A stretch of 64,000 nucleotides of DNA from Acanthosepion esculentum (taxonomy: Eukaryota; Mollusca; Cephalopoda; Sepiida; Sepiidae). The translations under genes and the position numbers were made by a program. Location: assembly GCA_964036315.1 (NCBI GenBank), contig OZ038509.1, positions 24,623,384 through 24,687,383 of the forward strand, written 5' to 3'. Below, one piece after another: positions 53,384 through 64,000 of the stretch (position 1 is its first letter; every line of letters starts with the position of its first letter). The notes under the pieces are model-generated. The model was not told the DNA's origin, did not search any database, and saw only the letters and a program-made list of their open reading frames with translations.

Positions 53384-53934
53384 TAATGCATGCAGGTAGC
53401 TCCCATTTTAAAAACATAGCCTTGTGTCATATTCTATTCAAGTGGGAGACTGGTTAAATACTTTCTCTTGGAGTTGACAGGGCAACTTATGTCAGTGTGT
53501 CTAAGATTTGAAATGTTGCTTGCTGTTTGACTCTTTAGCATTTGATAACTGCGTGTATTCAGAAAGTGAAGAAGTTTGCATCGGGCTATAATAATCTACC
53601 AAAATTTGAAGAGGAGGCTGTATGATTCCTGGAGAAAGGAACTTCAAATTTGGCAGCTCGTGGCAGACATAGATAAGAAGAAAAAAAAACGGGTTCTGTT
53701 AAAGCCAGAGCAATTGCTTTACGCTGTAATGTAGAAGATCTAAATCAGTGTCTAGACACGAGTTGCTTTAGTTGACAATTTTTTGAAAGTCTCCATTGAT
53801 AAATGCTTTAAAGGCATAAAAAAAACCTTTGTTACTTTTTGGGGAAAAAAAAACTCTATAATGAATTTGATCAGATACAATAAAATCAGAGGTGGCATTA
53901 GCTTTTTAAATTATTAGACGGTGTTAATCTAAAT
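53384..53934. other. Unassigned DNA
   Basis: No supported feature. Confidence 0.3.
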
Positions 53935-53939
53935 GTAAA

Positions 53940-54135
53940 GATGCATGGGTAGTGTAATGGATAATTGCTCAGTAAAAAAAATTGAGGGGGCGAATTTGAA
54001 TTCTAGTCAACTTTCACTTATACACAAATACCCTTGGGAAAGGTAAGAATCCATATCTTTTCAACTCCCCAGGTATGGGTTAAATAACAGACTGGGCTCT
54101 CTAACAGTGATTGGCAGTTAATCTCAGAGGACAAT
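53940..54135 (+). mobile_element. SINE family C
   Basis: ATGCATGGGTAGTGTAATGG (box A), GCGAATTTGAATTCTAGTCA (box B), TTCACTTATACACAAATACC and CTTGGGAAAGGTAAGAATCC. 3' end diverged. Confidence 0.7.
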
Positions 54136-54604
54136 TCTGAATTTAAAATCATATGTATCCCAGCAACCAAATCACTAGTTATCCTTTGGTAAGTATAACA
54201 CCTGGAAGCCACTCTGGCCAGGTTTATACTGACGACATCGGCAGGATGATGTTGGATTTGGTCAATGGCAGAATCTAACAGACTGGATTTGTGGTACTGA
54301 ACTGCAATGGTAGCATGCAAAAACATCCTTCATATTGGACAATGGAGAGAAATCTAATTATTTCGAACCTGAAGGAACCCTAAGGGAACATGTGTCTCCT
54401 AATATAGGCACATCATTCAAAATCCTTATGATGACACATGGTAGCATCATAATAGAATCTAATTTTAGTTAATTTAAGTTATCAATGGCAACATTTAGCT
54501 CCCCAAATGTATGCTTGACCGTAGTACAAAAATCTAAGATCAAACTTTGAGAAGGATATTTGGTAAAAACAGCTTGACAGGTCAAAACAAACCAATAGTT
54601 GATT

Positions 54605-54820
54605 CACTATATTATGAGTCTGTCTATATTTCTGAGATGAGGTATTATGTACAGTATTTACATTAGTCGGACTATTGTCCTCATCTTTGTCGCCATATTT
54701 GTCACAACGTTTCGGCCGTTGAAGAAGGCCGGAGCGTACAACGGCCGAAACGTTGTGACAAATATGGCGACAAAGATGAGGACAATAGTCCGACTAATGT
54801 AAATACTGCACTATATTATG
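54605..54820. mobile_element. Perfect head-to-head inverted SINE A pair with 12-bp target duplications
   Basis: CACTATATTATG repeats exactly at 54605-54616 and 54809-54820. Inside, 54652-54720 and 54740-54808 are a perfect 69-bp inverted repeat around a 19-bp spacer (GAAGAAGGCCGGAGCGTAC). The left half is antisense and extends 35 bp further to the true SINE tail end (AGTCTGTCTATATTTCTG). The right half is sense and stops at GTAAATACTG. The whole insertion is 192 bp, and perfect arms imply it is young. Confidence 0.93.
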
Positions 54821-55519
54821 GTATAACGATATGTAAATTTTTATATATCGAGGACAATTTTGAATGAAAGATGTATCATAAAGTGGCAAAAGTTTTCATG
54901 GGATGCGTTTCATCTCTTAGGACTTCATTGGACTAGGGTTTTTTTATGTTGATGTGACTACACATACATACAAACGAAAGATGCTGGGAATTCTAAATTT
55001 ATAAAAAAAAATTTTTTTTATTTTTATTGGGTCTACAATCTATCCAATTTCATTTAGATTCTTTTTTTTTTTTTTTTTGCTTCCATCATTGTCAAATATC
55101 CCACATTGTAATAACAGTAGATTTGTCAAGAATGGCGAGGCATTGTAAGAACCTGGATGCAAATTTACTGTGGACGAATTAATGATTAAAGCACATTCTA
55201 AACATTTTCATCTTAGTGAATTATTTTCTCTTTTAATCAGAGTAGCATTTTTTTATGTCAAAATTGTGGTCAGTTTTAAGAGGAGCAATTAAATTTTTTT
55301 TTTTTTTATATCTCTTTTGTGTTTATAAAATCTATTATTTAAACTTTTTGAAGATTTTCCAATATATTCTTTCTGGCAACCCTTGCAGGTAATAGAGTAA
55401 AGAAGAGTTGATTCTCTGTCACACACTGCGTGCATGTCTCTTTGAATGCACACACACACACAAAATTATTTATTCGAAAATTATAACAAATACATTATAA
55501 AATCACTACAAAAATAGTC
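54821..55519. other. AT-rich unassigned DNA
   Basis: No supported feature. T runs at 55062-55079 and 55296-55308. Confidence 0.3.
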
Positions 55520-55787
55520 ATTTAGTTTCAACACTTCTAGTGTCTTCTCAAGTGATGGTGTTGAATGTAGAATAAAGGGTTTTAAAAGGTTCAAATCAAT
55601 CAAATACCCCTCGCTAGGGGAAATGCTGTTACATAAGCTAGAATGACCAATCAAAATATAAGTATATGAGAATTCAAAAAACTTGACAACGAACCTGATA
55701 TTTGCTCTAACCTGTATTGAGCACGCTTTTAAAAATAGTATTTGTTGGTTATTGGAATTTATTCTGTATACACCAACCCTATACTTC

Positions 55788-55832
<45 letters not shown>

Positions 55833-55860
55833 TGTGTGTGTGTGTGTGTGTATGTCTGCC
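55520..55860 (-). repeat. Unclassified repeat with hairpin motif, beside (TA)n(TG)n
   Basis: The minus strand carries CACTTGAGAAGACACTAGAA, then GTGTTGAAACTAAATGAC. This is a hairpin followed by GAAAC, similar in layout to the Penelope-like and SINE A hairpins. The 128-codon minus frame across it has no family resemblance and starts in TA repeats. Microsatellite at 55790-55852. Confidence 0.4.
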
Positions 55861-55870
55861 AGCACAAACA

Positions 55871-56211
55871 GCCGACCTGTAAAACATTAAAGCCATCCCC
55901 ACTTACCCCCTACTAAGAGAATGTTCCTTCATATGAATTGCTGCAATCCTGACAATGAAATAGAATGTATGTTGCACAAATACATCTGCTTGAATGCATA
56001 AAATGTGTAACTGCACCTAACCCATGATTATAAATATGGGTGTGTATGCATGTCTATGCATGTGAGTGTCATCCCAAACAAAAACAGAAGAAAATTTTTT
56101 TCCCCTCCACCACACACAAACACAAATAGATCTACCTTTTCAAAAGTAAACCAGTTTGTCTGAAGATCGCGAATGCATGAAACTCTGAGTTACAAACTAC
56201 TATCCATGCAA

Positions 56212-56257
<46 letters not shown>

Positions 56258-57000
56258 CATGCTATTGAATAAATATATACACAAGCACACACAAAACTTG
56301 GAATAATAATACATTCTTCTCACACTCAGTCTGAATAACATCCACCTTGTGTTGACCAATAAATCAAAGTTGGAAATTAAAAAAAAAAATTTTTAATCCT
56401 AATATAATGAGGAAAGAGTGTTTGGAGAATTTGATACTCATAAGGACATATTGAGGAACAGAGAAACATTGACTAATCTACTTAATGAACTTTGTGTGAG
56501 ACCCTGGGAGGTGTAGTAAAGGAACAGATATTGCTAAGAGCTGCAAAAGACAGGAAGTTGTGGAGATCCATGATCAAGAATTACTTCATCAGTGGAAAGA
56601 ATGTTCACACAACACTGATTCAGTCAATCTGATAAAAAGCTTTTCATCTTCTGATGATAAAAACTCTGAGGAGTGTAATATTTCTTTCAAGGTCGAATTT
56701 CTGAAGAAAATATTTGCCGCAGCATCTCTGAATTCTGCTGTTATTCATACTGCATGTACGAAGTGTTAAATAAAAGAAGTTGTTTGCATTGCTACATGCA
56801 TAGAGTAAGCAAAGATGGTACAACTACAAAATCTAACAAACTGTTTTGACTTTGTCATAGTAAAATCATGAATATGTTCAAGAAAACAACTCTACTATTA
56901 CTAGTAAAAAAAAAGAGAAAAGATTTTACCATTCATTCAGAAATTATCAGCTGAGCTTGCAAAGCAAATAACTTTCTTCAAAATTGATGGAATGAATTTG
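55871..57000. other. Unassigned DNA
   Basis: (TA)n at 56215-56253. A 69-codon plus frame at 56560-56769 (EIHDQELLHQWKECSHNTDS) has protein-like composition but no family match or splice support. Possibly a transposon relic. Confidence 0.3.
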
Positions 57001-57012
57001 GAAGATAAAGTA

Positions 57013-57070
57013 ATGCCTATGGCAATGTTTCTCAACCTTTTTAAGCAATGGCACATCTAGGAGCAAATAA
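57013..57070 (+). repeat. hAT-like terminal sequence
   Basis: CAATGTTTCTCAACCTTTTT, AAGCAATGGCACATC resembles hAT (Charlie-like) left ends. The matching right end is not convincingly found. A related word CAGTGGTACTCAATCACTGT is at 58446. Confidence 0.35.
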
Positions 57071-57400
57071 AAAATGTCATAGGTTTTTTTAAAAATATAC
57101 ACACAAATATGAACTTACTTTATTTGAATGCTTCTATTCAACTATTTATACAGCTTATTTAGTTTGAAATCTGTGCCTGTTTTTTTTTTTCTTTTTTCTT
57201 TTTGTGATTTCTTCAATGTTTGGTCAACTGTGCGATATGCAAACCCTTATTTCTTCTTCAGTTGAGCATAGTCTTTCTTGCTTCTGATGTTATTTAGATT
57301 TGAGAAGCATAAATAAGAGATAGAAAATTGCAATAAAACTGATAAAGTCTTTTTAGCTAATGCGGGATATTCCTTTTTTAATGAAATCCAAAATGTATCG

Positions 57401-57870
57401 CATCCTGGGTAAGACAATAAACTACATCCACGTCCAGGGTAAGACAAACTACAACCACGTCCTGGGTAAGACAATAAACTACGTCCAACAGTAAGGCCTC
57501 TGATCGGGAGGCTTTGACGAGTGTGGAACCTCCTCTTAATTGCTGGTGTTCCCAGGTCCACCCTGACCCGGGGTGGTAGCACCTGTTGGGTTTCCAGCTA
57601 TGGGCAAATAGTTAACCCAGAAACTGAGGTAAAAGGCATTATAAAAGTGTAAAAATAGGTTTTAATACCAGAAATACTTTGTAAAATATTATTACCAGAA
57701 ATAGATTTTTGAAGAAAAAAAACTATTGCCAGCAATATGTTTTTGAAAAAAAAAAAACTATTACCAGCTGTACGTTTTTGAGGAAAAAATATTAACAGAA
57801 AAATAAAAAGTTGTCAGCATTAAATGACCCATTGAGGTTGATATATGCCGTAAACCAAACCAAACCAAAA
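57401..57870 (+). mobile_element. SINE-like repeat, family B, with triplicated start
   Basis: CATCCTGGGTAAGACAATAA occurs, with variants, three times at a spacing of about 28-30 bp (57401-57490). Then come AAGGCCTCTGATCGGGAGGC, GGTGTTCCCAGGTCCACCCT, GGTGGTAGCACCTGTTGGG, several ATTACCAGAAAT-type repeats, and the tail GCATTAAATGACCCATTGAG. Confidence 0.82.
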
Positions 57871-58027
57871 TGTATTAATGAATACTGTTGAATGCTTTAT
57901 TTTGAACCCTTGATCACTAGAAATGGTAGCCAATTCTTCTTCACATAACTGAAGTCCAATATTAGAAGGAACATTTATGTAGGGATTTTGAATCCAATCA
58001 TATTTGCATGGCACAGCAGTTGATATA

Positions 58028-58136
58028 AGATAATTCGACCTTTAATTTCTAAAAAAGTGTATCTTTAATTTGTTTTTAAACAATTTAAAGATATGCTTTT
58101 TGAGAAATTAAAGGTCACAGTCAAATTATCTTACTT
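58028..58136. repeat. Imperfect inverted repeat
   Basis: GACCTTTAATTTCT at 58038 pairs with AGAAATTAAAGGTC near 58110. Flanking TAAGATAATT pairs with AATTATCTTA. Arms are about 50 bp with small gaps. Class unknown. Confidence 0.6.
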
Positions 58137-58139
58137 GAC

Positions 58140-59128
58140 CTTTTAAACAAAAAATAAATACATCGCCTTTTAGATCTATGCAAGTACTTTAAAATGGTGT
58201 ATAATTTAGCTTTGTAGGTGAAAAAATAACCAAGATATTGATATTTAAACTTTGACTATTTTCCAAAATTCACCTTTTTGGCAAAGGTCAAAGGATCATA
58301 TCTCTGGAACCCTTTGACCTAGAGATTTTAAATAGGTACCATTGAATTTGTATCATGAAGCTCTATAAGTGTGCCAAATTTGAAAAAAATCTGTTTTGGT
58401 GATGGTCAGACCTTTGTTGATTTGACATGGAATGACTACATAGACCAGTGGTACTCAATCACTGTGCCATGCAAATGTAATTGGATTCATACAATAGCTG
58501 GAAACAAAATAATTTCTTTTCACCGAGTTAGAAAATTCTGGTCAGAAATTGTCTTTGCAAAACTTAGATTGACTGTTATTGGTCTGTTTTCAAAACACAG
58601 TCAAGTAACAGTTTTTACAGTTTTTGTTATGAAATGTTAGTTCCTTTTGTTAGCTTAGTGCTATTTTCAAACTAACAGATACAGTATAATCTCTTTTTTT
58701 TTTTTTTTTTTTTTTTTTGAGGGAGTCATTTAATTAAGACTGTATTCAGGATATCCAAGCAAAACTGAAGTGGTGACAGCCATGAGAAATGGCCATCAGT
58801 ATCTTTTATAATCATTTATTAATAGTAAATGGTAATTTCTTATTTTCCAAAAATTGCCCAACACAGACAGGTAACAATATGATAGAAAATGCAGCAATGA
58901 AAATATATATATATATATATGGTGGTAATCTTTTGGAAAAACCTCGGATAGCTCAACCTGCAGTAGAACAAATCGGTACCCGAGGAAAAATGGGGAATAA
59001 AAAAAGAAAGAACCAATAACATTAAAACAAGGTGAAAGCAATCGTCCCGTGTTTAAGCTCCAATTCCAGTACCCTGAAGATCTGTATAGGTGAAACCTAG
59101 GTAGGTTTGCCTGGCTCCTTAGGATTAT

Positions 59129-59178
<50 letters not shown>

Positions 59179-59702
59179 ATGTGTTTGAAAATTAGTATAT
59201 ATAATCCCAACAAAGTTTATTAGAATTTTGCCAATTGTCAAACGTTCATGACAGTAGATTTATTTAGAAACCTATCTGACAATAAATTTCATATTTTAAG
59301 GTGTCATCAGGTGTAAAAGCGAAGGAATGAAATGCGTGTAAGTGTATTTGTGCATATGTTTAAATTATGAAATCTTAGTACTTTTGCCTTAAGCTGGTGT
59401 TTCTTGTGACTAAAGAAGGAACTTTTGAGCCATTCTGATAACGAGAAGAGGATTTACCTTTTAATTTGATACAGGAAGGCTGGGAAAATGTATAACAACT
59501 TTTGACTTGAACTGGAAGTAAAGAAAATGTTAACAACTTTTTTTAAAAGGCACTCTTTTTCTTTCTTCTTTAGTCACGAGAAATGCTAGCTTAGGGAAAA
59601 AGTACTAAGATTTCATTATTTAAACATAAATGCATTTCAGATCTGATAAAGCCTTAACTGGCAAAATGCATTTTTGGATATATTTCTAAAAAAAATCTAT
59701 TT

Positions 59703-59719
<17 letters not shown>
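58140..59719. other. Unassigned AT-rich DNA with microsatellites
   Basis: T run at 58688-58719, (TA)n at 58904-58920, 59131-59168 and 59706-59735. A hAT-like end word lies at 58446. No gene supported. Confidence 0.35.
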
Positions 59720-59737
<18 letters not shown>

Positions 59738-60245
59738 CTCCATTGTGAGACATCTACAACAAAATTCCTGACTGCATTCACAATATAAAAAATTACTAAT
59801 TGACAACGTGACTATCCAACATGAAAACAAATTTAAATTACAGATCCTAGAAGCAATTTATATCAAAAAAATTAAACCAGGCACTGAACAGAATCGATTA
59901 TGAATACTGCAGTAATGTTCTAAAATGCCTGTAAAGGAACAGTTTTTTCAGGCTTTAATGTGCACATGACTATGATATTTATAACATAGAGAAAACAATT
60001 CCATAATGGATGAATTTCTTTATGTTCGAATGAACACTCGGCATATTGTCAACTGTTTTGCATTTAATAGAATAATGAAAAAATTACAGTAATGGATAAC
60101 AATGCACAGCTTTGTATAAATAATTGTACTAATGAACAACATATAGTTTTGTACTACTTGCACCCCTGAAGATGATCTTGGAAGAAGATCGAAAGTACTT
60201 TGGAAATGAAGATAAAAGAAATTTAAACAGCAGTTGCACATTTCT
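59720..60245 (+). pseudogene. Penelope-like element 3' end (type 2), second copy
   Basis: The translation LLIDNVTIQHENKFKLQILE, AIYIKKIKPGTEQNRL matches the C-terminal block after GIY-YIG in the 43216-44112 relic. The 3' UTR keeps CCCCTGAAGATGATCTTGGA, then GAAGATCGAAAGTACTTTGG. The nuclease core upstream is lost at the (TA)n border. Confidence 0.8.
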
Positions 60246-60947
60246 CTCATCTTTTAACATCAATATACAGAAGATTATTTGTGAGTATGAATGGATTTTA
60301 TTAAAAATTAGTCTGTAATAATGTCTGTAATTTATTCAATCACACACACACACACACATTACTGCCATAAACAGACAAAAATTAGTTTTATTATTACCAC
60401 TCATGATAATAAAAAGTACGGCAGTCTCAGTTATTTTGAACAAAGTCACCGTTACAACATATATGTTTGTTGCTTTTAAACATGCAAAATAACATTGAAA
60501 CAAAAATATAACAAATATTGGAAAATCGATAAATCCATTGCCTAACAATGAAGAGTATTGACATAAATATTCATTTGTCAGCGTAATTTTGTTCCTTCTC
60601 AGTTCATTTATCCCAATTATTTCTCCATTAATCATAAACTTATTAATTATAATTAATTATTATTAATTATAATTATTTATCCATTAATCATTAATATGGA
60701 CATGAAAATTCATGTAATCTCAGGCTTAGACTTATTGATTCACTTTTTGTATGTTTGAAACTAAAATTGATTCCACTGAATTTGATGTAGAAAGGCTGTG
60801 TCATCAGTCAGATGTCCAGTGCCAAAAGGACAGTCTTGATTGTAATAAAACTGTTATTTTGCTTCTTTTTTTTTTTTAAGTCTTGTTTAATCTCTCAGAA
60901 ATACAGTGATACATTTTATTTCTTTTGTGTTATGTTCTTTTCTTGAC

Positions 60948-60996
<49 letters not shown>

Positions 60997-61204
60997 TCAC
61001 TCTAGTTTAGATGTTTTATTGCTTTTCCAAATTCCAAAATGAGTGTAAATGAAAGAGGTTAAGGTTTATCTGACATTTGCTTGGGTATTCACAATATAAT
61101 CGACCTTTTCAAGTTTATTCAATTCTGTCATTCTGATAAACACTAGGTAGGTAGATATAGGTTCAAAAAATGTTTTGGCTTGTAGGAGTTGGAGGGTAGT
61201 TGTA
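60246..61204. other. Unassigned DNA with (AC)n tracts
   Basis: (AC)n at 60340-60358 and 60951-60992. TTAATTATAATTAATTAT palindromic words at 60640-60680. No gene supported. Confidence 0.4.
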
Positions 61205-61345
61205 AAAAGGTTCAGTTTAAAACTGGGGATTCAAAAAAAAATGTTTGGTTTGCACAGATTCAGAAAGGGTTCGGTTTAAATTGGGGAGTCAAAAAAGGGT
61301 TCCATCTTCATGTGGGATTCAAAAAGGGTTCCGTTTGCATGGTGG
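61205..61345. repeat. Imperfect tandem repeat, ~45 bp, 3-4 units
   Basis: GGTTCAGTTTAAAACTGGGG, GGGTTCGGTTTAAATTGGGG, GGGTTCCATCTTCATGTGGG and GGGTTCCGTTTGCATGGTGG recur, each followed by (A)TTCAAAAA-like runs. Confidence 0.75.
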
Positions 61346-61544
61346 TTAAATAAATGTCTTTTGCATTGCAGGTTTAAAAAAGGGAGACAAAGTGATGTCT
61401 AACAGATGTCTCTTTTGGATGATTTCACCCATCTGCATAGAGACACAAGCAACGTGTTCTTGATCCCAACTGAAAGGACACATTCTTTTTTGTTAATAAC
61501 TAAAATTCTGCCGTTTCTCATTTTTGAATGATGGATTATTATAC

Positions 61545-61830
61545 ACTTTATTATTCAGACTATTTTGCTCATGTTTTGACCATTGTTCCTTTTGGCCTTC
61601 TTCAGTTGTCTGTTGCCATACTCATTACCATTTTAGAATTTTTGAATTGAACTCTTCATTCCCTCCACATTTGTTCTCATTGTGATTTCCTTGCTCATGA
61701 GAAATTTCATATTGGTTAACATTCACCAGTTTTGTTCATCCTTCTGTTGATGGCCCTTAACCAGATTATGTGACATTCAGCCCCACCAGAACCAAGGCTT
61801 GAACTCTTAACTACCAGGGGCCAGATATGT
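61545..61830 (-). mobile_element. Old SINE family A, near full length
   Basis: The minus strand has a box-B-like AGAGTTCAAGCCTTGGTTCT near 61790-61810 (61800s on +: AGGCTTGAACTCTTAACTAC), a middle with GAGTTCAATTCAAAAATTCT, the hairpin ACTGAAGAAGGCCAAAAGGA with ACAATGGTCAAAACATGAG, and the end TAGTCTGAATAA. Confidence 0.6.
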
Positions 61831-61859
61831 TTAAAATTTGTGCTTTTAATGCTTCTCTC

Positions 61860-62415
61860 ATCTCTTATACTAATTTTGTGATATAAATTTTGTACCACAT
61901 AAAAAGGATTTGGCTACAATAAGCTGTTAAGAGACTAATTGAACACCAGCATTTTTAACAGCTGAGTAGCAACAACAACAACAATTAAGCTATGGTAACC
62001 CTCTCCCCCCTACTTAAATACTGAAACTCATTTTGCTATTGTTGACCTAAAGTTATTGTAGTATACTAATTGGCTCCTTGTTAGCCAATTAGTCCCAAAT
62101 AGCATGATGTTTTGTATTATAAGCACACTAGCTCAAGTCCATTTAATGAATGTCAAGGAAACCGTTGTTTTATATTCCAAATAGGAACGATGCTATTGTC
62201 TAATAATCTGTAAAATTACCATTTTCCAGAATCTCGAATGAAGGTTCTTTTTTAACCTCTCCCTATCCTTTTCCTTGTCTCCGAATAAATTACCTGTTGA
62301 TAATAGCAGGTGTTAATCTCTACAAATAATCCCACTTGTTTGTTACATAAGTCTACAAGATTTTTGCTATGCCTCTTAAAAATCTTTGGTTAAAAAATGC
62401 TTATTGAATATCGTG

Positions 62416-62418
<3 letters not shown>
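61860..62418. other. Unassigned DNA
   Basis: No supported feature. Confidence 0.3.
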
Positions 62419-62456
<38 letters not shown>

Positions 62457-62605
62457 GTAAGGCTCATCCTGTACAAGGCCTGGGGGCCACTTGATGTAGA
62501 GGGTTATGTTAAGAGGTAGTTTGTATGGATAGGAGGGAAGATATCGGTTAACTGGAGACTGGGTTACTGCTAGGATCTCGCCCAACCCCAAACTTTGATA
62601 CAGGG
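62419..62605 (-). mobile_element. 5'-truncated LINE 3' end with A tail
   Basis: The minus strand reads TAACATAACCCTCTACATCA, AGTGGCCCCCAGGCCTTGTA, CAGGATGAGCCTTACTGT, followed by about 35 A. This matches the 3' UTR of the LINE at 46640-48705 (48640-48700). The long A tract suggests a fairly recent insertion. Confidence 0.8.
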
Positions 62606-62726
62606 CTACCTTCTTTACTACATATGGATTTCAAACTTTCCCAACCTGGGGCTCATAAACCTTTAAAGGAAAATGGTGTGTGTGTGTTCTGTGGTGTTTT
62701 TTTTAAATTGCCAAAAAATCAGGGAA

Positions 62727-63216
62727 TTATTCAGACTATTGTCCTCATCTTTGTCACCATATTTATTACAGTGTTTCGGCCGTTGTATGCTCCGGCCTTC
62801 TTCAGGTGGTTGGAATGTCGAACTGAACCCATTAATTCGCTCACTGGGGTAGACTGTTCTAGTTCCACGAGTCATGTTTAATGAATGTCAGTCATCAAGG
62901 ACACATGGCACAGTGGATAAAGGCGTTGGTTAGATCCAGTGACAAGACCAAAAGAGTGAGAGTTTAATACCCGGTTAAGGCAGTGGAGAACTTGGAGATA
63001 ACTGATAACTGACATCCATTAAACATGGCATATGGAACTAGAACAGTTTACCCTAGTGAGCGAAATAAAGGGTTCAGTTCGACATTCCAACCACCTGAAG
63101 AAGGCTGGAATGTACAATGGCCGAAACGTTGTAATAAATATGGTGACAAAGATGAGGACAATAGTCTAAATAATGTAAATAGTGTACATAATACCTCATC
63201 TCAGAAATATAAACAG
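62727..63216 (+). mobile_element. Full SINE A inside a large inverted repeat
   Basis: 62727-62892 is an antisense copy and 63008-63174 its sense partner (about 165-bp arms, roughly 90% identical). The 115-bp middle contains the tRNA-like head (62903-62980: ATGGCACAGTGGATAAAGGC; GAGAGTTTAATACCCGG). The sense copy continues to the full tail CTCATCTCAGAAATATAAAC, while the antisense copy starts ~45 bp short of the tail. TTATTC occurs at both borders, but overlaps SINE sequence on the left, so the target duplication is uncertain. Confidence 0.85.
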
Positions 63217-63814
63217 TTATTCCATTTAAATGAAAATTTGAGTACATATTCATAATTTACTTTAAAAATGGATAGGTTTTTTATTTTAAAAAAGAAAGTC
63301 TGAGAAAATATTATTTTTGAAATAAGCACCAATATTTTCATGTAAAAATGTGCAACTTAAACATTTTTTTTCAAGTAAAATTTTGTCTTTTCCATAAAGA
63401 TTAATTGCCAATGCATCTCCGCTGAAAAAAAAGAAAGTTTTACAAAGATTCCAACACAACACAAATAGGTTTGCCTTAAAAATATGTTTATAAAAACAGT
63501 ATTTCATTTTTTAAAAAAAATTTTCATGTGTTGAAATCTTTAAACATTTTATTTTTTAAGTGGTCATTGTTTTCAGTTTTATCTTTCTAGAAATGAAAAA
63601 ATACAGACTAGAAATTTTATTTTAATTACTAGTCATGGACTTCTGGTTAGTGTTAGTATTAATAAAAAGAAAAGAAAAAAATCAAAGATATTCCTTAGTG
63701 GATGATCTCGGAATAAAAAATGATTTTATCAAGATATATTACCTTCTTAATTGATTTAAAAGAACTGTTCAGAAAGAAAATTACAATTTAAAAAAATTAG
63801 CACTACTGAAATTA
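63217..63814. other. AT-rich unassigned DNA
   Basis: No supported feature. Confidence 0.3.
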
Positions 63815-64000
63815 GCACTTCTGACCCTGCTTTCTGCGTAGGCATGCAACACATGGTTCAGTGTAGTAACCACCGGCCTTGTCAATTATTATAGTAAATG
63901 ATTGACAATGTAACTTACGCAGAAAAAAACCCCGAAAAGTAGAAAAAGCATGAAAATGCTGCTGAAATTAGTCTTTTTGGGGCTCTGACCTCATCAGGGG
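63815..64000. repeat. Partial unclassified repeat at window end
   Basis: CTTTCTGCGTAGGCATGCAA pairs weakly with ACTTACGCAGAAA at 63915. The final GAAATTAGTCTTTTTGGGGC, TCTGACCTCATCAGGGG reads in complement as CTGATGAGGTCAGAGCC, a GATGAGG-type repeat end. Cut by the window edge. Confidence 0.35.

Noticed and set aside
57013..58027. Complete hAT element with a nested SINE B
   Set aside because: The left end is hAT-like, but the proposed right end near 58015 pairs poorly and no 8-bp target duplication is visible.
60160..60215. Canonical hammerhead ribozyme
   Set aside because: An extra base follows CUGANGA in every copy, and I cannot place stem III and a UH cleavage site. Kept only as a hammerhead-like finding.

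Overview
This window looks like intergenic or intronic DNA from a repeat-rich animal genome, most likely a mollusc and probably a cephalopod. That placement is inference: the DNA is very AT-rich, has long (TA)n tracts, is dense in tRNA-derived SINEs, and carries Penelope-like elements with GIY-YIG domains plus RNase H-bearing and other LINE relics. No complete host gene is visible. Nothing is prokaryotic: no operons, no ribosome-binding-site logic, and the long open frames fall in low-complexity repeats. Two short stretches (10410-10572 on +, 15075-15275 on -) look like possible host exons, with splice-like borders and protein-like translations, but neither can be assigned to a family.

Layout. 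0-9 kb: AT-rich DNA with local direct repeats, a tRNA-Ser-derived SINE (3592-3903, minus), a LINE RNase H/zinc-knuckle relic (5283-5740) and compound microsatellites. 9-17 kb: two head-to-head inverted SINE insertions with target-site duplications (9197-9476, 16136-16383), a deleted mariner (10925-11444), a pogo-like MITE, a 554-bp long inverted repeat, a 37-bp pyrimidine-rich tandem array and a very homogeneous 38-bp minisatellite. 17-27 kb: a TA-rich tandem array, a compound SINE with 13-bp target duplications (19165-19639), a Tc1-like end, an inverted tRNA-Ser SINE pair, a (TA)n/inverted-repeat complex and a perfect 50-bp-arm palindrome. 26.6-33.5 kb: a 107-bp tandem array beside a LINE reverse-transcriptase relic interrupted by a SINE, further LINE C-terminal relics, and a hAT element hosting a SINE. 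34-42 kb: a second pogo-like MITE, two SINEs with a 5S-rRNA-like head joined to a tRNA-like unit, a Penelope-like GIY-YIG relic cut by a SINE, a G-run cluster and a 19-bp pyrimidine array. 42-50 kb: a second kind of Penelope-like relic, and a near-identical ~0.9-kb duplication (44589-45484 and 49354-50264) flanking a LINE that holds a complete short Tc1-like element and a SINE. 50-64 kb: duplicated SINEs around a pyrimidine tract, a hAT element with 8-bp flanking repeats, a perfect 69-bp inverted SINE pair with 12-bp target duplications, another Penelope-like 3' end, a LINE 3' end with an A tail, and a large inverted SINE surrounding its own tRNA-like promoter.

The most unusual theme is recurrent head-to-head inverted SINE structure in at least two unrelated SINE families, and probably a third repeat family. 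Where target-site duplications can be read, both halves sit inside one insertion, and one half nearly always lacks the last few dozen bases of the 3' tail. This suggests a particular mode of target-primed reverse transcription and would produce long double-stranded RNA if transcribed. The second theme is the composite 5S-rRNA/tRNA SINE head. The third is a hairpin of the form CTGAWGA-N-stem-loop-GAAA, shared by Penelope-like 3' ends and the main SINE body.

Coordinates of repeat borders are read by eye and may be off by several bases unless a target-site duplication fixes them.
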